Origin: Bacillus sp. B1-b2
GTDB taxonomy: Bacteria; Bacillota; Bacilli; Bacillales; Cytobacillaceae
Direction: 5' to 3'
NCBI RefSeq assembly: GCF_009183415.1
Contig: NZ_WEHU01000005.1
Coordinates: 185,180 to 249,179, forward strand
DNA length: 64,000 nucleotides
This document shows positions 1-7,979 of the stretch, one piece after another. The position numbers and the translations under genes are program-made. The notes under the pieces were generated by a model. The model did not search any database. It was not told the DNA's origin and saw only the letters and a program-made list of their open reading frames with translations. Position 1 is the first letter of the stretch. Every line of letters starts with the position of its first letter.

Positions 1-1
1 A

Positions 2-685
2 GGTGCTAATATCGCTTTAGAAAAAGGAATTTGGAAGGGTGAAACCGTACTCTCCAATTCCTATGGTAAGGAAATACCTATGTCTCAAACAATTGTATCC
101 CATAAAACAGATCAACAAAATATTCATTTTTTTTCCACTATTGCAAGAGATATTTCTGATAGAAAAGCCTATGAATCCATCATAAAACATCAAGCATTGT
201 ATGATACACTAACGGAGCTTCCAAATCGACGCTATTTACACAAAAAAATCGCTGAGTTAATAGATGGTCGTGCAAAAAAAGATTCCTTTGCGTTACTTTT
301 TATTGATATAGATAATTTCAAACAAATTAATGATACATTAGGCCATCATTATGGGGATATTGCGCTTAAATTGATTTCATCAAGAATTAAGGGAGCCGTT
401 AGAGAACATGATTTTCTTTGTCGTTTAGGAGGAGATGAATTTATTTTATTAGTAGATGGATGCTATGAATTAGATGATTTAAATAATTATGCACAAAGAC
501 TAATAGATATTTTCAAACATCCATTTCGCATGGATCAGCATATTTGTATGATTACTTGTAGTATAGGTATTAGTATATATCCTGAACATGGCTCTGATGA
601 AAAAAGCTTAATGCGAAAAGCAGATAAAATTATGTATGAAACGAAAAGAAATGGCAAGAACGGATATAGTATTTCAGAAGAATGA
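2..685 (+). CDS. PAS-GGDEF diguanylate cyclase, 5' end outside window
   Basis: This is the C-terminal part of a protein that makes the second messenger c-di-GMP from two GTP. The frame is open from base 2, so the true start lies upstream. The first ~55 visible residues look like the end of a PAS domain and its linker (ARDISDRKAYE is typical of a PAC-to-GGDEF junction). The GGDEF domain follows with LTELPNRR, the metal-binding FIDIDNFKQIND segment and an intact GGDEF motif. RxxD (REHD) lies five residues before GGDEF, so the product-inhibition site is present. No EAL domain follows. The gene ends in an intrinsic terminator. A second cyclase of different architecture lies at 7980-10172. Confidence 0.9.
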   Translation, partial: GANIALEKGIWKGETVLSNSYGKEIPMSQTIVSHKTDQQNIHFFSTIARDISDRKAYESIIKHQALYDTLTELPNRRYLHKKIAELIDGRAKKDSFALLFIDIDNFKQINDTLGHHYGDIALKLISSRIKGAVREHDFLCRLGGDEFILLVDGCYELDDLNNYAQRLIDIFKHPFRMDQHICMITCSIGISIYPEHGSDEKSLMRKADKIMYETKRNGKNGYSISEE

Positions 686-720
686 TTCAAAGGAGCATAA
701 TACCTTTTGAGTCTTTTTTA
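684..720 (+). terminator. Intrinsic terminator of the GGDEF gene
   Basis: GATTCAAAGG at 684-693 pairs with CCTTTTGAGTC at 703-713, with one G-U pair and one bulge. A run of six T follows. The stem overlaps the stop codon. Confidence 0.6.
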
Positions 721-1013
721 TTTTTTGATTGATATTTCCATTTACGAGAAATAATTATGGATAAATGACTTTTTTTATAGATGAAAATATACCTAGAAGA
801 AAAAAAGATATTTCCTTTTTATTCCTTCAACAAAATAGATAATCCTATAGTTTACAAGACTTCTCCTACTATTTCCTTAGAAAAAGGAAGAGGAAGGAAG
901 GGAAACTTGTCTAACTATTGAAGGATTTTGTAGAAATGAATCGAAAAATCTTTAAAAAGCATGTATAATAAATTATTAGGATAGTAGATTCTGAAAGAGG
1001 GAGGATCTTTATA
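721..1013. other. Intergenic region with a possible sigma-A promoter
   Basis: No coding signal is seen. A possible sigma-A promoter for the next unit has TCGAAA at 941-946, a 17-base spacer and TATAAT at 964-969. The -35 matches consensus at four of six bases. GAGGGAGG precedes the start codon at 1014. Confidence 0.4.
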
Positions 1014-1388
1014 ATGGAATGGACATTAGCCATTTTGTTTTTTGCAGCAGCCATCTTGCTTATTACCTCACTGGTAAATGCAAAGAAAACTTCTATAAGT
1101 GAACAGCGTGAAATAGACGTTATTCATCTTTCTGTAATGGAAGAATTGGAAGGTTTGCAAAAACAAGTGCGAAATCTTGAGCTTGATATGGAAATACTAG
1201 AAAAAGAAGCAGGCGTAAAAACAAATGGAACAGACAGAATTGTATTACGTGAAGTAATTGATCTGTATAGACGCAAATATTCTTTCGAAAGTATTGCAGC
1301 TCAAAAACAACTTACTCAAGCTGAAGTAGAAGAAATGCTTGCTCCTTATCTAGTTGTGAAAGAAGAAAGGAGAAAAGTATTACAATGA
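1014..1388 (+). CDS. Small membrane-anchored coiled-coil protein
   Basis: A 124-residue protein of unknown function. Residues 3-22 form one transmembrane segment. The rest is cytoplasmic: a helical, probably coiled-coil stretch rich in Glu and Leu (about 32-68), then a short segment resembling a helix-turn-helix (about residues 80-112, LYRRKYSFESIAAQ). The start is preceded by GAGGGAGG at good spacing. Its stop overlaps the start of the MltG-like gene (ATGA), so the two are translationally coupled and probably act together at the envelope. I do not recognise a named family. Confidence 0.75.
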   Translation: MEWTLAILFFAAAILLITSLVNAKKTSISEQREIDVIHLSVMEELEGLQKQVRNLELDMEILEKEAGVKTNGTDRIVLREVIDLYRRKYSFESIAAQKQLTQAEVEEMLAPYLVVKEERRKVLQ

Positions 1389-1924
1389 AATGGAAAACTA
1401 ACTTGATAAATAGTTTTGCAGCTGGTGTACTTTTAGCAACTTCTGTAAGTGGAATTGTATACTTTTCTACTAAAGATGATGCTTCGAATGTAAGTGCTAC
1501 TGCAAATAATAATAAATCCGATTCAGTGGATGAGAATGCTGTTAACACTCCTACTGTAGAGGAAATGAAAGAAATTTTAACAAATAGTGGATACGTAGTT
1601 CAATCTAATGAAGAAGCTGGAAATGCTGAAGCAGCAACAGATCAAGAGCAACCAGCTGAAGAAAATCAGGAAGCTGAGCAACCACAAGAAGAACAGCAAC
1701 CAGAAGTTAAAAAAGTTACCATTACAGTATCAGAAGGTATGACAAGCTATGATGTAGGAAGTACACTTAATAGCGAGCAAATCATACCAGAAACGGCACT
1801 ACAGTTCTCTCAAAAAGTGGAGCAACAAGGTGTAGCAAATTACCTTAAACTAGGTTCATATGAAATATCTAGTGATATGACAACAGATCAAATTATTTCT
1901 ACTATCTTTAAGAAACAAAGCTAA
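1385..1924 (+). CDS. Membrane-anchored protein with MltG/YceG-like LysM-type domain, no catalytic domain
   Basis: A 179-residue protein with one N-terminal transmembrane segment (about residues 9-29). A Gln/Glu-rich low-complexity linker (about 65-105) follows, then a domain at about 108-177 (VTITVSEGMTSYDVGSTL, then a segment ending DQIISTIF). That domain resembles the LysM-like subdomain at the start of the endolytic transglycosylase MltG. The family's catalytic domain with its glutamate is absent: MltG proteins are about 340-380 residues, and this one stops after the LysM-like part. It may bind peptidoglycan or modulate MltG, which is inference. It overlaps the preceding gene by 4 bases and ends in a strong terminator. 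Confidence 0.75.
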   Translation: MKWKTNLINSFAAGVLLATSVSGIVYFSTKDDASNVSATANNNKSDSVDENAVNTPTVEEMKEILTNSGYVVQSNEEAGNAEAATDQEQPAEENQEAEQPQEEQQPEVKKVTITVSEGMTSYDVGSTLNSEQIIPETALQFSQKVEQQGVANYLKLGSYEISSDMTTDQIISTIFKKQS

Positions 1925-1930
1925 TCTAAT

Positions 1931-1980
1931 AAAAAAGTGTAGACCATTTCCATTGTGAGATTGTCTACACTTTTTTTATT
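1931..1980 (+). terminator. Strong intrinsic terminator
   Basis: AAAGTGTAGAC and GTCTACACTTT form a perfect stem around an 18-base loop, followed by seven T. It closes the 1014-1924 unit. Confidence 0.9.
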
Positions 1981-2051
1981 CTTCATGAGTGAATCCTCCA
2001 ATCCTTATGCTAGCCATTAACATATGCTGATAAGGTAAAGGAGAGAAGTGT

Positions 2052-2345
2052 ATGTATAAAGAAGAACGAAATAAAAGAAGAAATAGATCCGGATTTTGTT
2101 TGCCTGGAGGATATCGTTATTGTGGCCCAGGTTGCAGTGGTCCAGGAGCACCTATTAATTATGTAGACTCCTGTTGTGAAAGACATGATAGATGTGTCAC
2201 TCGATATGGATCTTGTGCCTATTGTGACCAAAGGTTAATGGATTGTGTAGAATCTAGAAAAAGAAGACAGGGAAACGAAGGGCAAACAGCGAGATTAATT
2301 TCTACTTTTATGAATTTACGAGTTAAGCTTAGTAGAGGTAAATAG
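2052..2345 (+). CDS. Small phospholipase A2-like protein
   Basis: A 97-residue protein carrying the compact PLA2 core found in parvovirus VP1 and bacterial phospholipase A2-like proteins. The calcium loop is YCGPGCSGPG (about residues 24-33) and the catalytic helix is DSCCERHDRC (about 39-48), with the His-Asp pair intact. Eight cysteines fit a disulfide-stabilised fold. No signal peptide is seen; the N-terminus is basic (KEERNKRRNR). The expected reaction is hydrolysis of the sn-2 ester of phospholipids. The start follows AAGGAGAG. It is monocistronic and ends in a bidirectional terminator. Function in spores or in lysis is possible but unproven. Confidence 0.8.
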   Translation: MYKEERNKRRNRSGFCLPGGYRYCGPGCSGPGAPINYVDSCCERHDRCVTRYGSCAYCDQRLMDCVESRKRRQGNEGQTARLISTFMNLRVKLSRGK

Positions 2346-2375
2346 ACATTAGTTTGAATCATGCACTTTAGAAAA

Positions 2376-2432
2376 AGGAGAGAAAATCTATCTTAAAAAG
2401 TTGTTTTTTTTAAGATAGATTTTCTCTCTTTA
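2376..2432. terminator. Bidirectional terminator
   Basis: AGAGAAAATCTATCTTA at 2379-2395 pairs perfectly with its complement at 2411-2427. Both strands have T-rich flanks. It serves the PLA2-like gene (+) and the DUF1906 gene (-). Confidence 0.85.
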
Positions 2433-3713
2433 ATTTTGCCATAATGCTTCTGTTAATTTACTATCAAATAAATTTGTATCAATGTTGCAGGTTTCCGAGT
2501 TAATTCCGTACTGCCAGCCGTAAGAAAGTGAACCTTCTGGGGCTTCTACCGTATAATCAGTTGGTGCTTCTACCTCTTTAGATACGCCAATACTAGGGGA
2601 AGAAGACCAAATATAAGTGTTTTGTTGTATTTCTGCTTTTTGTTGAACGGCAGTATTAAATGCATTGACAATTTCATTTTCCGGGTCAAATGAACCGTAG
2701 ATGGCAGGCTTATAGTTAGAAGAGGTTATACCATCATACCAGCCCTGTATAAACCCAGCATCGACAGGATAGGTTGGTTCTATATCGGCAAATATTGCTA
2801 CGCCTTCAGGTATCCCTAAATCAGTAGCTAACGAAATTGCTTCCTGTGCTTGAGCGACACCGTTATCATATCCAGTTGCATCAGTAAAGCCATTATAAAT
2901 TGGTAAGATATCAGCACCATTTGCATGAATTAATTTAACTTGTTCCGCAGTTAGACCTGAAGAGACTCCTTCTTTCGTACCTAAATAGCGAGCGAAAATT
3001 TTTGGTTCACCTAAATTTTCTCTAACACAGGCATAAAACTCTTCTGTTGTTTCACTGGCAGAGTCAATTCCCCATATATAGGTGAGTTCTTTATTATCAG
3101 GTGGTGTATTCTCTGGTGGTGTATTAGCCTCTTCGGGTGGCTTTTCTGAATTATTAGTAGTGTCACTAGGCTGTCCCTCATTTGGCGCACTAGTATTGTT
3201 TTCTGGAGGTTGTGGTTGCTTGCTATTATTGTTCACTTCATTAGTTAACTCTATTTGAGCTTTTGTCTGTAGATCATTTAAAATATTATTTGCTAATTCG
3301 CTCTTCCCAGATGAGAGAAGATTGTTTGTAATATTATTACGAAGAGTACCTTGTAAATCCCCTTTAAAAATATTCTCAATGGCATTATTTACCGTAATCG
3401 TTGCTTGGTCATTTGAATCATTTTGAATAGTATTCTCAAGGTTAGTATTGTTGTCACTTATATTGTTTTTCACTTTATTTTCTACAGTAGCAGTTGATTC
3501 TCCATTGACCACAGTTTGTATATTATTTGTTATGGTAATTTGTACATTACTATCTTCATTTGAACTTGTATTTTCTTGTGTATTGGCCGTATTTGATTGC
3601 GTACCTTCTTTGGCTTGTGGATTATTAGATTGCACGATTAGAAAGCTTGTAATACCTGCTAGGAGGATTAAAAATGTAGCTACTGTAATGAGGACATAAT
3701 TCTTCCAATTCAT
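2430..3713 (-). CDS. Membrane-anchored DUF1906 (Rv2525c-like glycoside-hydrolase fold) protein
   Basis: A 427-residue protein. An N-terminal transmembrane segment (about 7-27) is followed by an Asn/Gln/Thr-rich region (about 30-160) with repeated TITNN/TVNN-type motifs, and a Pro/Glu/Asn linker (about 165-210). The C-terminal ~215-residue domain (YIWGIDSASE, FARYLG, VAIFADIEPTY, YGWQYG) matches the DUF1906 glycoside-hydrolase-like family, with acidic residues on the TIM-barrel strands. The expected place is the outer face of the membrane or the wall, acting on a glycan; the substrate is unknown. Its ribosome site AGGAAGG lies inside a perfect hairpin (see 3724-3765). Confidence 0.8.
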   Translation of the reverse strand: MNWKNYVLITVATFLILLAGITSFLIVQSNNPQAKEGTQSNTANTQENTSSNEDSNVQITITNNIQTVVNGESTATVENKVKNNISDNNTNLENTIQNDSNDQATITVNNAIENIFKGDLQGTLRNNITNNLLSSGKSELANNILNDLQTKAQIELTNEVNNNSKQPQPPENNTSAPNEGQPSDTTNNSEKPPEEANTPPENTPPDNKELTYIWGIDSASETTEEFYACVRENLGEPKIFARYLGTKEGVSSGLTAEQVKLIHANGADILPIYNGFTDATGYDNGVAQAQEAISLATDLGIPEGVAIFADIEPTYPVDAGFIQGWYDGITSSNYKPAIYGSFDPENEIVNAFNTAVQQKAEIQQNTYIWSSSPSIGVSKEVEAPTDYTVEAPEGSLSYGWQYGINSETCNIDTNLFDSKLTEALWQN

Positions 3714-3723
3714 TCATACACGC

Positions 3724-3765
3724 CCTTCCTAATTTGCTTTCTACATGGTATGCAAATTAGGAAGG
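3724..3765 (-). promoter_or_regulatory. Hairpin sequestering the ribosome site of the DUF1906 gene
   Basis: A perfect 14-bp inverted repeat (3724-3737 and 3752-3765) with a 14-base loop. In the mRNA the 3' arm contains AGGAAGG, the only Shine-Dalgarno candidate for the start at 3713, so the folded form would block translation. No U-run follows the stem, which argues against a terminator. Confidence 0.55.
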
Positions 3766-3821
3766 AATGTGTGGGTTATTCCTGTAGAGGACATAGGAGG
3801 CTGCTCCATAAGAGAGGAGTG

Positions 3822-4040
3822 TTATTTTCTTTTTTTCTTATTGTCTACTGCAATAGCATTAGTTTTTACTAGCTTCTCTAGTTGTACATAGACTTGAAAG
3901 GTATTTTCTTTCGGTTCTACAACATGAGTTACCTTTCCTTTTTTTCCTTTTATTTTTATCTCTTGATCAACAACTGGTACTTCTTTTTTTAATTGTGTTA
4001 AAAGAACTACACTATTTTCAATATAATGTACAATAACCAA
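3822..4040 (-). CDS. Small conserved-looking hypothetical protein
   Basis: A 72-residue basic protein rich in Val and Lys, predicted mainly beta-stranded, ending NKKKRK. It has no membrane segment and I do not recognise the family. AGGAGG at 4050-4055 lies 9 bases before a TTG at 4040, which fixes this start; an upstream TTG at 4049 abuts the ribosome site and is less likely. It stands alone between the DUF1906 gene and a divergent acetyltransferase. Confidence 0.6.
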   Translation of the reverse strand: MVIVHYIENSVVLLTQLKKEVPVVDQEIKIKGKKGKVTHVVEPKENTFQVYVQLEKLVKTNAIAVDNKKKRK

Positions 4041-4242
4041 GCGTTCCAACCTCCTTCTAACATTTTCACAAATTCTTTATACAGTATTGAAAAATCCTTC
4101 TCTTTAGAACGCTAGGAAAGAATTCATAGTGATAATTTTTTAAAGACAATGATGCATTTGTTCTATATACTCAAAATAAAGGATCAATTAGTAGCTTTTT
4201 TGTATTTTTATGATATTTAAAACAATAGTGAGGAATAAGAAA

Positions 4243-4767
4243 ATGACAATTACCTTTAAGAAGCTTGAAGAACCAACAGATGAATTAGTAAACAGCTTAA
4301 ATAAATGGGAAAATGATCCGGCTATAGTACCCTTCATTCATCCTTGTAGATCAAAAGAAGAGGTTGACACAAAAGTAATGATTACGAAAGAGGAACTAAC
4401 AGCTCGGTTATCAAGCTATAGCATGTATTTAATCTACTTAGATAATCTACTAGTTGGAGAAATGAACTTTATTGTTGATCCTAAGCATCTATTTAAACAG
4501 GAAGAGGGTTCAGCTTGGATAGGAATTACAATTGGAGAGAATGCTGCACGAGGAAGAGGTGTAGGCTTTACATCACTATCCTACCTAGAAAGCGAAATAA
4601 AAAGACTCGGATTAAATAGAATAGAATTAGGAGTATTCGCCTTTAATCAAGTCGCTCACAAACTGTACAAAAAGCTTGGATATAAAGAAATAGGAATAAA
4701 CAAAGATTTTACCTATTATCAAGACAAAATGTGGGATGATATCCGAATGGAGAAGTATATAAAATAA
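4243..4767 (+). CDS. GNAT-family N-acetyltransferase (AAC(6')/RimJ-like)
   Basis: A 174-residue acetyltransferase expected to move acetyl from acetyl-CoA to an amine. The acetyl-CoA loop is seen as GENAARGRGVG (motif A, R/Q-x-x-G-x-G/A type) followed by the helix starting SLSYLESEI, and motif B as NQVAHKLYKKLGYKE. The fold resembles the group that includes aminoglycoside 6'-acetyltransferases, but the substrate cannot be named. GTGAGG sits 9 bases before the ATG at 4243; an in-frame ATG at 4210 has no ribosome site. It is monocistronic with a terminator immediately after the stop. Confidence 0.8.
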   Translation: MTITFKKLEEPTDELVNSLNKWENDPAIVPFIHPCRSKEEVDTKVMITKEELTARLSSYSMYLIYLDNLLVGEMNFIVDPKHLFKQEEGSAWIGITIGENAARGRGVGFTSLSYLESEIKRLGLNRIELGVFAFNQVAHKLYKKLGYKEIGINKDFTYYQDKMWDDIRMEKYIK

Positions 4768-4806
4768 AAAGGAAGAGGAATCTTTATGAGGTTCCTCTTC
4801 CTTTTT
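4766..4806. terminator. Bidirectional terminator
   Basis: AAAAAGGAAGAGGAA (4766-4780) pairs with TTCCTCTTCCTTTTT (4792-4806). It serves the GNAT gene and the convergent ycgQ-like gene. Confidence 0.85.
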
Positions 4807-4809
4807 AAA

Positions 4810-5658
4810 TTAAGCTTGTCTATACACATAAGGATCTTCTGGCTCTGCAATGGATTTCCACTTTGTTACCTTTAAAACAGGAATTGTCTTTTTGAAAGGT
4901 TGATAGTAGACAGAGTCTAGCGTACCAGTCACTTGTAGCCATTGGTCATTCTCTGTAGACATTTCATCTGGTATATCTAAAAGGATGCCATATACTCCAG
5001 AATCAGCTATACAGTGAATAATACCAAATCGTAATAAGAAAAGCCGATTTCCTTTCAATTCATCTTCATGAAAGGTGAAGCCAGTTAATGATAAGGATCT
5101 CCCTAAAAATTGACCAGGATAATTATAGATAGTTTCTAAATCATTTAGAAATGTATCTTCTTTTAAAGTAATTTTTTCTTTATTCGCTAACTTTTTCATG
5201 CCTTTGTCCATAAGCTCAACATAGCCATCTTTTCCATAATAGCTACTTGTATTAGGCTGTAGAAACTGTCGTTGACTATATTCATCTCCCTCATCGTAAA
5301 TAGGAAAGTATAATCCTTTTTTCTCTACAATATTAGAATCAAGGGTTGCAACAGGAAAGAAAAGACCTGTAAACACAGGAAGCAAAAGAATAACAAAGGT
5401 AAAGCCACGTTTCCACCATGTGTTTTCTTCCTTCGCATGATCGTGACCACAATGCTCACAGCTGTCTCCATGTACATGGTCCGTTTTATCTTTTTTCATA
5501 TAGTTATAAAGACAGATTAGGGTAAACGCTATAAAAATGTAAATGGCAGATTCCGAAATATAAGCATATTTCATATTAATATATTTGGATATGTCACCTG
5601 TAGCATGAAGGTGTAAAAACAAGTAAGTTAAACCGATTAAAATAAATATTCGAAACAT
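4810..5658 (-). CDS. ycgQ: TIGR03943-family membrane protein, YcgQ homologue
   Basis: A 282-residue protein with three apparent transmembrane segments in the first ~110 residues. Between the second and third is a metal-binding-like stretch, HVHGDSCEHCGHDH (about residues 62-75). A soluble C-terminal domain (DUF1980 type, about 130-280) ends with the conserved CIADSGVYGILL and GTLDSVYYQ segments. YcgQ-type proteins are encoded with a YcgR-type permease and are thought to be its partner subunit. The gap to ycgR is 12 bases, so they form one operon. The His/Cys cluster suggests a metal-ion role, which is inference. AAAGGAG precedes the start. Confidence 0.85.
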   Translation of the reverse strand: MFRIFILIGLTYLFLHLHATGDISKYINMKYAYISESAIYIFIAFTLICLYNYMKKDKTDHVHGDSCEHCGHDHAKEENTWWKRGFTFVILLLPVFTGLFFPVATLDSNIVEKKGLYFPIYDEGDEYSQRQFLQPNTSSYYGKDGYVELMDKGMKKLANKEKITLKEDTFLNDLETIYNYPGQFLGRSLSLTGFTFHEDELKGNRLFLLRFGIIHCIADSGVYGILLDIPDEMSTENDQWLQVTGTLDSVYYQPFKKTIPVLKVTKWKSIAEPEDPYVYRQA

Positions 5659-5670
5659 GCTAGAGCTCCT

Positions 5671-6537
5671 TTACACTAGAATGGTTACAATCAGAACAGT
5701 AATAGTAATAATAGCTGTTAGTTTCCATACAAAATTAGCTTTAAAGGTACTTAACAGCATAAAGGTATTTTTTATATCCAACATTGGACCAAAAATAAGG
5801 AATGATAAAATAGCACCTTCTGAGAAACTATTTCTAAAGCTAGACGCAACAAAAGCATCTGCTTGAGAGCATAAACTTAGTATATAAGCAAGCCCCATCA
5901 TAACAAGGTGAGAAGAGAAGGGACCACTTCCTATTTGTACTAATGTAGCAGTACTTATAAACGTCTGTACAGCTGCTGCGATAAGAGAGCCAATTATTAA
6001 GAACTTTCCAACCGAAAAAAATTCATCTATCGAGTGCTTAAGCATTCCATCTATTTTTTCTTTAAAGGAATGATAATGAATATGTTCTAACGTACTATTT
6101 TTTAATGGAGATTCTTTTACGAAAAATTTAAGTAGTATACCTACTATAATAGATGTTACTAAAGCTAAACCAGCTCGATAGAAGACCATTTTCCAGCTGT
6201 TACCGAAAGCGATGTACGTAGATGATAGTACAATCGGATTGATAATAGGTCCTGTAAGCATAAAAGCCATAGCTGCTGGGAGAGGAACTCCTTTAAGCAT
6301 TAATCTTCTTGTTATAGGAACAATTCCACACTCACATGCAGGAATAATACTTCCTAGTAAAGATGAAAAAATGACGGCCAGAATCATATTTTTCGGCATA
6401 ATTCGAGCGATAAATTCTTCTGAAATAAAGATTTGAATAATACCAGAAATTAGTACACCAATTAAAATAAAAGGAAGAGCTTCTATTACGATACTTATGA
6501 AAATCGTATTCATTTGTAATAACATTTCCGTATTCAA
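5671..6537 (-). CDS. ycgR: DUF318/ArsP-type permease, YcgR homologue
   Basis: A 288-residue integral membrane protein with about eight transmembrane helices and the family hallmarks PACECGIVPITRRL (conserved Cys pair) and GPIINPIVLSST in the first half, repeated as a weaker second half (SLCSQADAFVASSF, FGPMLDIKN). DUF318 permeases include arsenical exporters, but YcgR has no proven substrate. The start is taken as TTG at 6537, because AGGTG lies six bases before it; a GTG at 6546 overlaps the ribosome site. First gene of the ycgR-ycgQ operon. Confidence 0.85.
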   Translation of the reverse strand: MNTEMLLQMNTIFISIVIEALPFILIGVLISGIIQIFISEEFIARIMPKNMILAVIFSSLLGSIIPACECGIVPITRRLMLKGVPLPAAMAFMLTGPIINPIVLSSTYIAFGNSWKMVFYRAGLALVTSIIVGILLKFFVKESPLKNSTLEHIHYHSFKEKIDGMLKHSIDEFFSVGKFLIIGSLIAAAVQTFISTATLVQIGSGPFSSHLVMMGLAYILSLCSQADAFVASSFRNSFSEGAILSFLIFGPMLDIKNTFMLLSTFKANFVWKLTAIITITVLIVTILV

Positions 6538-6620
6538 AAATAACACCTACCTAAGATTCAATGACAACAAATATATAGTATAATAGCCAGAAATTAAAAA
6601 TGGATGAGAAAAGGGCTATA

Positions 6621-6675
6621 AATAAAAAAAAGAACTATCCTTTTAAAAGAGAATATACTCTTTTAAAAGGATAGT
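6621..6675 (-). terminator. Intrinsic terminator of the OYE gene
   Basis: Perfect 18-bp stem (6634-6651 and 6658-6675) with a 6-base loop, followed on the minus strand by a long T-run (6621-6633). Confidence 0.9.
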
Positions 6676-6688
6676 CTTAATTAATCAG

Positions 6689-7804
6689 TTATACGCCAGG
6701 AAACCAACCTGGGGCATTTGTAATGGCATTCCATAAAGGATCAGGTACTACTAATTCTTCTTGTTTTTCTTTATCTAGAAGGGTAATTATTTCTTCTTCC
6801 TTACCTGATTCTATTTTTTGTACCCAATCAGGATCTATTATGAGCTCACGACCTAGTGCCAATAAAGAAATGTCTGATTCAAATGCTTTTTGAGCATCTT
6901 TAGCGGAATAAATACCGCCAACACCTATAACAGGTACTCGATTATTTACTTTCTCTAAAATCCACTCTATACGAGTTTTACTTTCGTCTGCACCACGTCT
7001 TGGTTTAGACCAGAAATCATTAACAGAAACATGTAGATAATCTAGTTCTTTTTCTACTAATTTTTCCATTAGTGTGAACGTATCTGTCATAGTAAGACCA
7101 TTTTCTTCTGGTTCTTCAGGAGAAAAACGATAGCCAACAATAAAGGAATCATCCGCATATTCATTTACAATACGTTTCACTTCATTTACTACTGCTAGAG
7201 GGAAAGCTAAGCGATTTTCCACATTTCCTCCCCATTGATCTTCACGAACATTAGTATGCCCAGAGTAAAATTGTTGGATAAGGTATCCATTTGCTCCGTG
7301 TATTTCTACTCCATCGTAACCAGCTTCAATAGCACGTCTAGTTGTTTGACCAAACGCAGCAATAATCTCTAGAATCTCTTCATGAGTTAAAGGTCTTGGA
7401 GCAGGAAGATGTTCCATTCCTACATTGCTTGCACTAACAAGCTCTCCGTTTGGAACTAGGTTTGGAGGACATGCGCGTCCGCCATGAAAGATTTGCAATA
7501 TAGCTTTCGCACCTTCTTTTTTAATAGCAGATGCAAGTGATTGAAGACTAGGTATCATTTCATCTGTATGTCCAGCAAACTCACCAGGAAATCCTTTCCC
7601 GTTTTCTGTCACATATGTACAAGCTGTAATTACCATACTTACACCTTTTGAACGACGTGCATAATATGCTAATTCTTCAGGAGTTACCGTTCCATCAGCA
7701 TTAGAGGAAAAGTTAGTCATTGGTGCCATGATAAGGCGATTTTTTAGTTCTACCTTACTTGATAACGGCAGGGGGTTAAATAGTTTTTGATATGCTTGAT
7801 TCAT
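6689..7804 (-). CDS. NADH:flavin oxidoreductase, old yellow enzyme family (YqiG-like)
   Basis: A 371-residue FMN-dependent oxidoreductase of the size of B. subtilis YqiG (372). It should reduce activated alkenes or related electrophiles with NAD(P)H. Family signatures are KNRLIMAPMTNF near the N-terminus, the catalytic region VEIHGANGYLIQQF with His and Asn, RFSPEE in mid-barrel, and the FMN phosphate strand VIGVGGIYS followed by LALGRELIIDPDW. GGAGG lies 9 bases before ATG 7804. It is a single-gene unit with its own terminator. A Fur-like box overlies the probable promoter. Confidence 0.85.
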   Translation of the reverse strand: MNQAYQKLFNPLPLSSKVELKNRLIMAPMTNFSSNADGTVTPEELAYYARRSKGVSMVITACTYVTENGKGFPGEFAGHTDEMIPSLQSLASAIKKEGAKAILQIFHGGRACPPNLVPNGELVSASNVGMEHLPAPRPLTHEEILEIIAAFGQTTRRAIEAGYDGVEIHGANGYLIQQFYSGHTNVREDQWGGNVENRLAFPLAVVNEVKRIVNEYADDSFIVGYRFSPEEPEENGLTMTDTFTLMEKLVEKELDYLHVSVNDFWSKPRRGADESKTRIEWILEKVNNRVPVIGVGGIYSAKDAQKAFESDISLLALGRELIIDPDWVQKIESGKEEEIITLLDKEKQEELVVPDPLWNAITNAPGWFPGV

Positions 7805-7834
7805 GATTACTATCCTCCAATAATTATTAGTTAT

Positions 7835-7874
7835 TAACATGATTATCATAATTCTTTCAGCAAGAAATAGTCAA
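7835..7874 (-). promoter_or_regulatory. Sigma-A promoter overlapped by a Fur-like box
   Basis: On the minus strand TTGACT (7874-7869), an 18-base spacer and TATGAT (7850-7845) form a good promoter. The palindromic core ATGATAATCAT (7849-7839) covers the -10. Against the 19-base Fur consensus I count 14 matches. Confidence 0.45.
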
Positions 7875-7923
7875 ATAATTGAACTGACAGAAAGGGGATA
7901 GGTGTTTATAGGAGCTAAGAATG

Positions 7924-7971
7924 AAAAAAACTACTGAATAAGAGGGCCGTATAGCCTGCTACTCAGTAGTA
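7924..7971 (-). terminator. Intrinsic terminator of the 7TM-GGDEF gene
   Basis: The arms ACTACTGA and TCAGTAGT close a longer imperfect stem with an inner GC-rich helix. Seven T follow on the minus strand. Confidence 0.7.
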
Positions 7972-7979
7972 TACTTTCA

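Noticed and set aside
2430..3713. DUF1906 protein as a collagen-like or amyloid repeat protein because of its Asn-rich repeats
   Set aside because: The motifs are irregular in spacing and no fixed period could be measured by eye.
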